DNA of 64,000 nucleotides from contig OY986440.1 of assembly GCA_963920525.1 (NCBI GenBank), positions 13,292,680 to 13,356,679 of the forward strand, in the 5' to 3' direction. The translations under genes and the position numbers were made by a program. The notes below the pieces were generated by a model. That model made no database searches and had not been told where the DNA came from. It saw only the letters and a list, made by a program, of their open reading frames with translations. Position 1 is the stretch's first letter. Every line of letters begins with the position of its first letter. Positions 33,200 through 42,994 of this stretch are shown here, piece after piece. The DNA comes from Dichetophora obliterata (taxonomy: Eukaryota > Arthropoda > Insecta > Diptera > Sciomyzidae).

Positions 33200-33960
33200 G
33201 TAAAATCAAAACTTTCCAGCTTAATCGGACGATTAGTTTACGCCATCAGAAAATGGCGTTTTTGATTTAGAGTTATATGTGAGGTGCCATGCCCTCTTTT
33301 ACAATGCGATATATTCTTATTATGGTGATCATTCTCAATAATTCATAAATGGCAAGATATCGCGTTTGAGGTGTTGAAGTATGGGAGGTGCCAAGCAAGG
33401 CTATCCAATACTACCTTTCATTACTTCTAAGCAACTTCATACTCAAAACATATGTATGCACTGTAAAAAATTTAGCTAAATCGACCAAGCAGTTTTGGAG
33501 TCTATAGTAGACATACAACAATTGATTATTCTTTGTAAAGATTTGATATTATGATGACGTCACTTTGTATGGGAGGAGGGCGGAATTTTAATTTTATGTT
33601 ACCAAATTCCAAACGTAAAATAAGTACTTGAGGTTAAAGAATATGTGCAAAATTTAAAGTCATTAGATTAATTTTTGTGGAATTTTAAGATGTTTAATCT
33701 TCTGAGAATGTCACTTTGTATGGGAGGAAGGCGTGGTTTTTACCCAATTTGGCTTGTTTATGTACTAGATTTTTATTGAAAAAAAGAAGCTTATATTATA
33801 ATGAACTTCGTTACAAAAACTTCAAAATTACGGTTGTAATCTTGATCACAGACAGACAGACAGATATAGCTTAATCGACTCAAGAGGTTACGCTGATCAA
33901 GAATATATGAGCCTCCTTATAAACGTTAAAAACGGAGTGAAATAGTTTATTTAACACGTA
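33200..33960. repeat. Dispersed repeat with TGGGAGG.GGCG blocks and GACAGACAGACAG
   Basis: Contains repeated blocks of the type TTTGTATGGGAGG followed by AGGGCG or AAGGCGTGG (about 33,563 and 33,717), then ACAGACAGACAGACAGATAT and CTGATCAAGAATATATGA. Related blocks occur near 49,275, 52,350 and 56,457-56,640. This combination is common in fly dispersed repeats. I assign no class. Confidence 0.5.
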
Positions 33961-34079
33961 CACAATATGCCTGAGGGTATAAAATAGTGAAAAAAGCATA
34001 TAAAAAATAGCTGAAAGTAATAATCTTCAAAAATGTCTGTTAAAATGTAAGCTTAGCCAACTTCTCCTCACTTCTGTTT

Positions 34080-35045
34080 GACTTTTATAATTTCAGAGCT
34101 CATTGCAAGTATCCTAAGATTACTCTTCTTGGAACCGTAGCAGAATTATAACTGGTTATTGCTTAGAACATTCTCTCCTGTGGCCTAGTTTTACTGAAAA
34201 ACGAACGACTAAGCCTTGAATTAGGAAAATTTTGATTAACTGATGAATTAGATTAGCTGAATTTATATTAACTGCTAGTACAGAGTACATTTTTACGGAC
34301 AGCCAAGCAGCGATTAAATCCCATACAGGTGTGTTCCTAACATCACCAACAGCCCTTCAATGCCGCTCGTCTCTTAATAAGATAGCTAATAAGTTCAACA
34401 TTCATCTGGTCTGTGTACCAGGGCATACGGACATTCCTGGAAATTGTAGAGCAAATTAACTCGCTAAGGTAGGTACAGCGGCAACGCTGCTGCCTGACAT
34501 GGAAACATCAGGCATGCCACTTGAGTCTTGCAAGCTGGCTCTAAGGTAACATGCCACTGAAGTGGCTAATTTCAGGTGGAAGCATAACACCACCTCTAAC
34601 ACAGCTAGACAGCCTAGTTTTACTGAAAAACGAACGATGAAGCTCACTCAATTGGCGAGGAAAGATCTCTCCGTTCTGACAGTAGTTATAACAGGGCACT
34701 ATCTTATAGGTAGGCATGCCCTTAGAATAGAGTTTCATGCGAATGACTTCTGCAGGAGTTGCAGGGATGAAGAAGAGGACACGGTAGCGCATATCCCTTG
34801 TTCATGCCCGCTGTAGCCTGCAGAAGACATAGGCATCTAGGTAGCCTCTTTTTTTATGATCTCATTGATTTTCAGGAGGTAGACGTTCAGCGTTCACTGC
34901 TTTTCAGTATTAGCACAGGTTGTTTCCTCTACAGTGTTTAGGAGTAGAAGAGCAGGAGAGGAGGAGTAGATCCCCTGTGGTATCACAACGGGCCAAATAT
35001 CTGCTAAATGTGGGACGGTATTCGACCAGCCGTCAACTTAATCTA
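34080..35045 (+). pseudogene. LINE ORF2 relic with RNase H domain (I/LOA/R1 type)
   Basis: The plus strand encodes TEYIFTDSQAAIKSHTG (RNase H aspartate), LVCVPGHTDIPGNCRAN (the conserved HxD block) and LAKVGTAA. After stops come LTQLARKDLSVLTVVITGHY, HALRIEF, FCRSCRDEEEDTVAHIPCSC and GIPVVSQRAKYLL. An RNase H domain after the reverse transcriptase, followed by a C..C…H…C motif, is typical of I-group LINEs. It contains several stops. A 26-base stretch (CCTAGTTTTACTGAAAAACG…) occurs twice, at 34,187 and 34,612, so the region has been rearranged. Confidence 0.75.
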
Positions 35046-37560
35046 ACATAGAACATTCTTTGTGCTTTAGTTTTGAAATATGCTCTTCTGTTATAAATTA
35101 AACGAAATCGCCTTTAAGTATATTAGATTTCATGTTGAGTAACAGACTACAGGACTATCACATAATTATCTAGGTAAAACATTTGTACTAAATGAGCACA
35201 ACCATGGGACAACTTTTCTTGGTTATAAGTCCGAATGTTATGAGTCACGTAAAGACAAGTCTATCAAAGTCTTGGCGTGCAATAAATCTAATCTCCTAAA
35301 ATTTTCATGGCATATTTAATAAAAAAAATAGAGCTGATTCAGATGGCTTTACAATCTGACTGCTATTCATAGCCTTAAACATGCAAGAGTTATTTCGTTT
35401 GAAGTTATAAAGTTACACTATTTCATATATTTTATTAACAAGAGTTGACTCATTAAAGGTCTAATTGTACACCTCTGGATATTTTTAGCAGTCATATTTG
35501 ACTGATGATCTCCACCTTCAACAACAGAAAAACTAGTACTTCACCAGCTGGTTAAAGATATCCAGAAGTGGCCCCATAAGGTTATTACTTACAAGAACCC
35601 GTCCCCGACGCACTCATCACCATAAGCATGACGCTATTGCTGAGTAAACCGCAGTAAATTGAACGATATTCTCCTCGCATTGTTTTGTGTATTTAATGGA
35701 GGTGCAACGCATCGGTACCAATGTATCATCTCTTGCTTTTAGGCGTAGCTTCTATTTTTTCGTTAATTTATAAATTTCCTTGATACAACTAAACACTTCG
35801 CTAAAATCACACTTAAACAAATCTTGAAATAGCACAAATTACAACAAACAATTTACTGAGAACGATAAATAATGCAAAAAGACGAACGCGCAAATAGCAA
35901 CGTCGCTAGTTATCCGTTATGTCAATACAACAGAAACGTAAAAATATATGATCTATAGGGTGGTTCAGATTCATAAAAAACCATGATTCAATCATATAGG
36001 TTATGCAGCCATTTGACGTTTACTCACAAGAATGAACTTAGATACCCTAATAATGCGAGGAGAGCAAAAGAGTAATTTTTTTATTTCAAAATAAGCACTT
36101 GGTTGCATGAATATGAAACTTTTTCATTGAACGAAATATCCAAAGGCACATTTGACTACTACGTTTTATACTACATTTTCTATAACTTATTTGTTTTGAC
36201 TCAAAATTATATTACGAGTTTTTAAAAAAAGAATAAAAGTAATATGTGCCAACACAGTACACAGAAAATTAATAATCCTTGTATGCGAATATTTTCAAAA
36301 CTTAAGGCTTTGATTTAAAGAACGTACTGAAAACACGGTTTTCATTATAAAATTTATGCAATTCAAACTTTTTGTAGTTCTTTGTTACAAACAGTATTAA
36401 TATAGTTATTTCAATATAAATTAAATTATATTAAGACTTAGTTCTTCATATATTTAGTTTTAAAATAAAAACACTGAAACTAATCTGTTATTAGTTATAT
36501 TTGCACAGCGAACAGGATTCCTTACTTAAATCAGAATAACAAAATATTACAAAATATTAAAAGAGAATTTAGGTAAATAATTTTTAGAATTTTTTTTTTT
36601 GTTAATTGATTATTGTTGTAAAACTATTCAAGACTATGTAAAAAATCAATCGAATCAGCTTATAATTTAGCTTCTACAAACTACCATGAACACGAATTTC
36701 TTATTGTAGCTTTTGATCACAAATTTATGATTATATTATTTAATACACATTTTTGTGTATTATATTTTTTGAGTTATATTTTAATTGTTGTTAATTTTCT
36801 TTCCATTTTGGTAAAATATGTGCATTCAAAAGTCGATTTTCAAATGCATATTTTTTTGTTTGTTTAAAAACGATTTTGAGCTGCGCTAAGATGTGGGTCG
36901 ATTTTCTCTATTTTTCTTTATCTTTATATCTTTATATATACAGAATATATGATAGAAAATTTTTCAACTTAAACTGATGATGTAAAATTAACACGCAAGT
37001 AAAGTTTTTCGAATATATATTATACTTTTTTAAAAAAATCTTCCAAAATTACCTTAATTTTAAGAGATTTTGCCTACAATCTCTCTTAAGTGTAATGAAA
37101 AAAGCAGCATTTTTTAAAAAAGTGTAGCAAAAGAAGAACTACTTTTTTTAAAAAAAAAGACGCACCAAAACACTGAAATGATACTTTTTTTTGAGAAGAC
37201 TACACAACCCCGTTTGTCATTAATTTCAGAGAGAGAATATGTGTTTGTTTACATAAAATAAGGATATGTCAAATATATACTTAACCTTATTCTTATTGAA
37301 TCATGTAAAAAACGAAAAGTTGCTGGTGACTACTATATTAGGGGTATTCAAGTTTCGTTATCTGACATAAGCTCAAGCCCATCCTCATGCAAGTTTTTTA
37401 TGGAATTTTCGGTAACAGTTTTGTCCGGAAGCACAAATTTGCTGCACTCAATGCATGCATTATGTTCTTAAATCGGATTAATAGTTTAGTCGGAAATTAT
37501 ATTAAGGTTTTGAGCGTCTGTTGATATTAGATTTTTATTGGTGTTTGTTCAACCAGTTTG
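35046..37560. other. No gene seen
   Basis: AT-rich intergenic sequence, without ORFs, tRNAs or clear terminal repeats. A block at about 36,605-36,655 resembles one near 28,590. AGGGGTATTCA near 37,342 looks like the end of the TA-flanked MITE family found at 49,838. Confidence 0.4.
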
Positions 37561-37609
37561 TGTCGTCTGATTCAACATTCCAAGTATGACTTAAGAACTC
37601 CGTTTATCT

Positions 37610-37825
37610 GGCTATTATAAATATGAACCTGTGGATTCCAAGTCTACGCCACAATACCTATTTTCGTCTCTTCACATTATCATTTGGAAAATTTAAAAAA
37701 CTTGAATTTTCTTTATTCCCGTTGTTTGACTTTTTCTTTTTGGCATTTTTATAATTTATAAGTTATTAAAATAGATGTAACTTCACATAAAATCCTTTAT
37801 AAAAACCAAAAATACACGCTTATAC
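37610..37825 (-). pseudogene. Relic of the THAP-coding region of the P-like element
   Basis: Two blocks match the P-like element at 42.5-42.6 kb: TCCAAGTCTACGCCACA (37,637) corresponds to 42,533, and AAAATAGATGTAACTTCAC (37,770-37,788) corresponds to 42,567. The match resumes after an insertion at about 39,246 with TATAACCAAGAATAAATTT (42,620 in the other copy). It is therefore a second, older and interrupted copy of the same gene region. It is too short to show a domain by itself. Confidence 0.55.
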
Positions 37826-39246
37826 CATGCTCATGCTCATATACAAAAAAACTGCTTTTCGCGTTTTCGAACAGCGTTCATGCTGCCTATAATGCAGTTT
37901 TAGCTTCTATTTTGACATGCTGGCTATAATGAAGCTTTAGCTTTTATTTTGACATTTGTGTGCTACAGCAGTCTAGACTAATTGCAAAGAGTAGTAAAGA
38001 GTTGTCAGTTCTGCACAGTTGCGTTTGTGCAGCTAAATTTATTTTTCGGCTGACTTTGCTCAGTTCTGCTTAGCTGACGCAGCTTTGTGGCTGTGACGCT
38101 TAGAGCTGTATGAGTGCGAAGAAATAGAAAATAGAAAGCGTGTGATGAAGCGAAAAGAAAATAGTTTGCTATTGTTTCTTTTCGCTTTACTATGACTTTT
38201 TTTGTTTCCTATAAGAATCTTGCACTCATATGAATGTTTACATTTTTTAGCTAGATTGGGTGTGGTAAATTGAATGAATTTACCAATTTCAATCTTTTTA
38301 AATGATGAGAACATTTTATGCCCCCCTTTACCTATAAACTTATTTTATTTCTTGCAGGTAAGAAATTTTTTAATTTTAAGCTACATTTTTTACCAATTTT
38401 CAGGTACTATAAATTCAGCAAATTTTTTCATTTGAAGCTAAATTTTTACCAATTTACAGGTACTATGAATTTAAGAATTTTTTTTAATTTAAAGCAAAAT
38501 TTTTTTAACTAGATTGGATTTGGTAAATTAAATGAATTTACCAATTTCCAGCTATTTAAATTATGAAAATATTTTTATATGACCTTTACCTATAAATTTC
38601 TTTTAGTTCTTGCAGGTACAATGTATTTAAGAAATTTTTTAATTTAAAGCTAAATTTTTTAGCTACATTGCATTTGGTAAATTAAATGAATTAACCAATT
38701 TCCCTCTTTTCAAATTATTATAAATTGATTTAATGATTTTTAAGCTACATAGTATATACACATATATGAGATGTATATACTTTCTTTATGTAAAAATATA
38801 TATACAAATTTCTGTCAATTGTTGCAGGTATTTAGAAATTTTTTTTCATTTTAAACAAACTCAGAATGTTTACGAAAGTGTTTAAAATATTAAATACCAT
38901 CTAAAAGTTTGAAACATTGAAATTTATGAAAGTATTTTGTTGTGTTTTCAAATCCAAAATATAAAACTAATTGTGTTTGTTTAATAATCCACTAACAGTA
39001 CCTCATTAAATATACCTTGCTTACAATCCAATACTTATTGCATTTGTGTATTATCTTTGTTATTGACAAATGACAAAAAATTAACTTCAAGCTTCGGAAG
39101 TATCTACGAAAAGCAGAGTGAAACATACAAAAAAGCGAAATAAAAGCTGCAATAAGTTAATATTTTCTAGTGTTATTTCTAGTATGGGAAAAAAGCTGCT
39201 TTTATGTTGCGTTTAGTTGCGTTTTACAAAAAGCTGCTTTTTTCCA
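37826..39246. mobile_element. Insertion of about 1.4 kb carrying tandem repeats
   Basis: It splits the P-like relic between ACACGCT and ATATAACCAAG, so its borders follow from comparison with the uninterrupted copy near 42,610. TATA-like sequence lies at both junctions. The interior has a duplicated 32-base block (CTATAATG.AG.TTTAGCTT…) at 37,888-37,960 and diverged tandem repeats at 38,260-38,710. The ends are only weakly inverted (AAAAA.TGCTTTT against AAAAGCAGCTTTTT). No ORF. Confidence 0.5.
38260..38710. repeat. Diverged tandem repeats
   Basis: A unit containing TTTACCTATAAA, CTTGCAGGTA, AATTTTTTAATTT.AAGCTA and TTGG.TTTGGTAAAT.AATGAATTTACCAATTT is repeated about two to three times with internal partial copies (AGGTACTA at 38,402, 38,459, and AGGTACAA at 38,615). 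Spacing is uneven. Confidence 0.6.
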
Positions 39247-39845
39247 CAGCATTAACGGGCTATAATATAACCAAGAATAAATTTAAAAAATATTTACCAG
39301 AATTATGGCGTATTTTTTAAAAAAAAATAATCAGAATTTTTTGTGATCTCTTTAAGAATTCTGCATTTTTTCTGTTCTCTTCTATAACAAAATGTTGATC
39401 TCGAAATAAATAGTGTTCTTTTCCCAAAAATGTAAACTGCAAATGTATAACAAATGCAGAATTTTCTGACGGTCAAATTGGAAGGTTATGCATTATTGCC
39501 CTCTTGTGATACCAACATAAATACACAAAATAAAATAATTTTGGCTTTCATAATTTTTGCTGTGACAATTTTTGGAAGCAAAACTTTGCAATTTTGGAAA
39601 ATGTCTTAATTTTCATCCCATTTTGTTGCTGATTAAAGTGATTAGTGTTATTAAAACTGATTTGCTCAATAAATATTTGATTGAATATTTGCTATAAATT
39701 CCCTGCAGTCGGCATTGCCCATATTATACGATGCTAGTTTGCTCGGAGTGCAAAATGGTTGTTGTTGTATTCTCCAAAATTTTTGACAGTTTCGCATTGG
39801 AAGCAACAACAAAATTATCTGCTTGCCGAGCAAACGAGCATCGTG
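39247..39845. other. No gene seen
   Basis: The first about 30 bases are the resumed P-like relic. The rest, to the start of the nested MITE stack, is AT-rich with no supported feature. Confidence 0.4.
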
Positions 39846-39859
39846 TAACTGTGGGCTTA

Positions 39860-40271
39860 TGGTCCAGTTAGCCTCGCATGGCATAGCAGTGCATGGCTTA
39901 GCAAGCGTCACATCGAAATCTGTTTAATAGGATTTGTGTGCATCTGATTATGCACAACATGGCAGCGCATGGCAATGTTCAGATAAAAACAGAAATGCAT
40001 CTCTGACTACATAGATAAACATGGAAGATCTATTTCATTTTAAAATCTGTGTATTCTTCTATGTATTTGACGTTTTGGCAAAACAGATATGAAGTTGTAA
40101 AATTGTTTGATCAAGTGCGTGTAATTTATTAAAATAAAATCGTATTCTTGTTTTTATTGTTTTATTTTGACTATGTGACTAGGCGTTGCATAATCACCAT
40201 TTATTTGGCTGTGTGCTAGCTGCTTATCTGCGTTGCATGTGCTGCTGTGCTATGCGAGGCTAACTGGGCCA
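39860..40271. mobile_element. PIF/Harbinger-like MITE
   Basis: 412 bases with ends TGG[T/C]CCAGTTAGCCTCGCAT inverted, flanked by TTA on both sides (39,857-39,859 and 40,272-40,274). Comparison with the uninterrupted host MITE (…GGGTTTAGACC) confirms the 3-bp duplication. A TTA/TWA duplication with G/C-starting ends is the pattern of PIF/Harbinger elements. No ORF. Confidence 0.72.
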
Positions 40272-40499
40272 TTAGACCGCATGAACGAACGAAAGAAACC
40301 ACGTTCGTTCGCTCGGTGTAAACACTTTGCCCGAACCATGGCGTATAATAAGGTAGGGTAAGTAGCTTTGACAAGACCTATCGTTAATGTCAAAGTGTGT
40401 TTTAAAGTTGCCAGTTTTCTTTATTAATGTTATTTCTGGGATAAACACATGGAAAAGGAATTTCATGAAGGGTAAATAATATGAAATGAGGATATATGA

Positions 40500-42100
40500 G
40501 CTGTTCAGAGCACAAGTGGCGTAAGTCCATTTTTGGTAGTTTTGAGAAAATTGAACATTTAGAAAAGTTCTTATAATAAATTCCAAGTATATAGAACTCA
40601 GTTTTTCTTATAAGCTAGGTCAAGAGCATAGATGGAGCTATCCATATCGTACAAAATAAACTAAATAGAACATAAAAATGGTGCAGAATATTGCATATTA
40701 GTAAAAAAATTTGGAATTGCGCCACTGAAAATTATTTTAAATTTCTCGTTTCCGCTGTAGAAATCTAATTAGAGATATTTTTCAAAAACTTTTTGATGAG
40801 GAATAACAGCATTTTTACATAGAAGTTGGACAAAACTACCCACTAGCGATTATCTTCATTATTAAGGGAGATATGAAATGAATGGACTTACGCCACTTGT
40901 CCTCTGAAAATTTTTTAAAATTTCTCCTTTCCGCTGTAAAAATGTAATGGAAATAATTTTTAGGAATTCTTTGGTGAGGAATGACAGCATTTTTACATAG
41001 AAGTTGGACAAAACTACCCATAAGCGATTATCTCCATTATTAAGGGAGATATAAAATTAATGGACTTACGCCATTTGTCCTCTGAAAATTTTTAAAAATT
41101 TCTCTTTTCCGCTGTAAAAATGTAAAGGAAAATATTTTTAGGAATTTTTTAATGAGAAATGACAGCATTTTTTCATAGAAGTTGGACAAAACTACCCATT
41201 AGCGATTATTTCCATTATTAAGGGAGATATAAAATGAATGGACTTACGCCACTTGTCCTCTGAAAATTTTTTAAAATTCCTCCTTTCCGCTGTAAAAATG
41301 TAATGGAAAATATTTTTAAGAATTTTTTGATGAGGAATGACAGCTTTTTGTCATAGAAGTTGGACAAAACTACCCATTTGCGATTATCTTTATTATTAAG
41401 GGAGATATAAAATGAATGGACTTACGCCACTTGTCCTCTGAAAATTTTTTAAAATTACCCTTTTCTACTGTAAAAATGTAATGGAAAATATTTTTACGAA
41501 TTTTTTGATGAGGAATGACAGCATTTTTTCATAGAAGCTGGACAAAACTACCCATTTGCGATTATCTTTATTATTAAGGGAGATATAAAATGAATGGAAC
41601 TTACGCCACTTGTCCTCTGAAAATTTTTTAAAATTACTCTTTTCCACTGTAAAAATGTAATTAGATTTCTACAGCGGAAACGAGAAATTTAAAATAATTT
41701 TCAGTGGCGCAATTCCAAATGTTTTTACTAATATGCAATATCGTTTCCGTGTATTATTTAGTTTATTTTTTACGATATGGATAGCTCCAATTATGCTCTT
41801 GAGCTTATAAGCTTATAAGCAAAACTGAGTTCTTCATACTTAGAATTATTTAAGAATTTTTCTAAACGTTCAATTTTCTCAAAACTACCAAAAATGGACT
41901 TACGCCACTTGTGCTCTGAAAAAATAATGGTATTTGTCAGAGCAATAACAAAGTATTGCATTTTGTTCAGAGATTACGTAAGCTAGGAGTTTCTAGCCCG
42001 TACTCATAAATAGGTTACATTTTCCTCTTCACTTCTACGTACTTAACTCAATTTCCCTAAAAAATGGACTTACGCCACTTGTGCTCTGAACAGCTCATAT
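40500..42100. repeat. Inner inverted repeat of the P-like element
   Basis: GAGCTGTTCAGAGCACAAG at about 40,499 pairs with its complement ending at about 42,100, and a second complementary end lies at about 41,888-41,920. The arms continue inward over about 250 bases (40,505-40,760 against 41,660-41,920). This may be a transposon inserted in the P-like element or its own subterminal palindrome. Confidence 0.7.
40780..41665. repeat. Five tandem repeats of about 178 bp
   Basis: The phrase GATGAGGAATGACAGC (with variants) starts at about 40,794, 40,973, 41,149, 41,329 and 41,507, a period of 176-180. Each unit holds GAAGTTGGACAAAACTACCC, GGACTTACGCCACTTGTCCT and TTCCGCTGTAAAAATGTAA. Units are about 90-95% alike by eye. 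GGACTTACGCCACTTGT is also the core of the inverted-repeat ends around them. Confidence 0.88.
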
Positions 42101-42630
42101 GTATCTTTTATGAAATAAATAAGCTTTGAAGTAGTTTTATTGCATGACCTTGACGAATTTATTGTTGCATATAATTTTTCGTTGGTTTTTTGAATTTTTA
42201 ATTTTTTATTCAAGAATTTGATTCTCACTTGCATCCTGTATCTTATAAAGAATTTCTTTATATCGTTTGCTAATGCAATGGACAACAATAAATCTGAATT
42301 TTTTTTTAAGTTGAGACAGTGCTCAATTTTAAAACCAATAAACTTACTTGCATTGACGGCAATGCATTCGGCTTCGAACGTTGTTTTTTGCAACATGGAC
42401 CACTTTGTACCAAATGACTGCAACGACGGCTCTGCATTCGGTATCAAACGTGGTGGCTTGCAGCACGAATTACGTGGAGAGTTAATGAAATCGGTGTTTG
42501 AAAAATATTTTTCACAAACTTTTCCTGTAATTTCCAAGTCTAAGCCACAGGACTCCACCCACTCTAAAATAGATGTAACTTCACCCAAAATCCTTTCTAA
42601 AAAACCACAAATACATGCTAATATAACCAA
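42070..42630 (-). pseudogene. THAP-domain fragment of a P-type transposase
   Basis: The 186-codon minus-strand frame contains ILEWVESCGLDLEITGKVCEKYF, STDFINSP and PPRLIPNAEPSL. This follows the THAP zinc-finger pattern (W…C/G…vC..HF….df….L.p.AvPs). The histidine of the vC..HF motif is tyrosine here (CEKYF), removing a zinc ligand. The N-terminal C..C pair is not in this frame. The C-terminal part (DIKKFFIRYRMQ…) is basic. It lies next to the right end of the P-like element and was probably the transposase N-terminus of its parent. It is not expected to bind zinc properly. The overlapping plus-strand frame (42,218-42,655) is its shadow. Confidence 0.6.
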
Positions 42631-42994
42631 GAATAAATTTGAAGTGGAAGGCTAGATTATAACATACACAAATATTTCGCAGAATAAGTCCGCTTTAAGC
42701 TTGCCTAAAACAACAAACCTCCACTTCCCCGTTTTGAAGTATTTTTATTAAAGGATTTCATCAGAAACGCTTAGACAAAGTATGGATTTTTCATTGGATT
42801 TTAATTTGTGATATGGCAGCACTATATTATATGATTTTGACATTAACGATAGGTCTTGTCAAAGCTACTTACCCTACCTCATTATTCTGCCATGGCCCGA
42901 ACGAACAGTGTTCGCTATAAATTTATCGCGAACGATGTTTGCCCGGTGTAAGCAGTAAATTAGGGCGAACGAACGAAGATTCCTTCGTTAGTTC

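Larger units (their letters stand above)
40337..42894. mobile_element. P-like DNA transposon, non-autonomous, 2.56 kb
   Basis: Flanked by an exact 8-bp target duplication GCCCGAAC (40,329-40,336 and 42,895-42,902), verified against the empty site in the Lap1-intron MITE. The terminal inverted repeats start CATGGC and contain GAGGTAGGGTAAGTAGC; the outer pairing extends over about 50 bases (…GACAAGACCTATCGTTAATG). An 8-bp, GC-rich target duplication and CATG-starting ends are those of the P superfamily. The element encodes a THAP-domain remnant, the DNA-binding domain of P transposases. It contains an inner inverted repeat (40,505-42,094) and five tandem repeats. No complete transposase remains. 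Confidence 0.8.

Noticed and set aside
40780..41665. CRISPR-like array
   Set aside because: Units are 178-bp tandem repeats without unique spacers, within a eukaryotic transposon.
42218..42655. 145-codon plus-strand frame
   Set aside because: It overlaps the minus-strand frame that shows THAP-type residues; the plus-strand peptide shows no domain and is judged a shadow.
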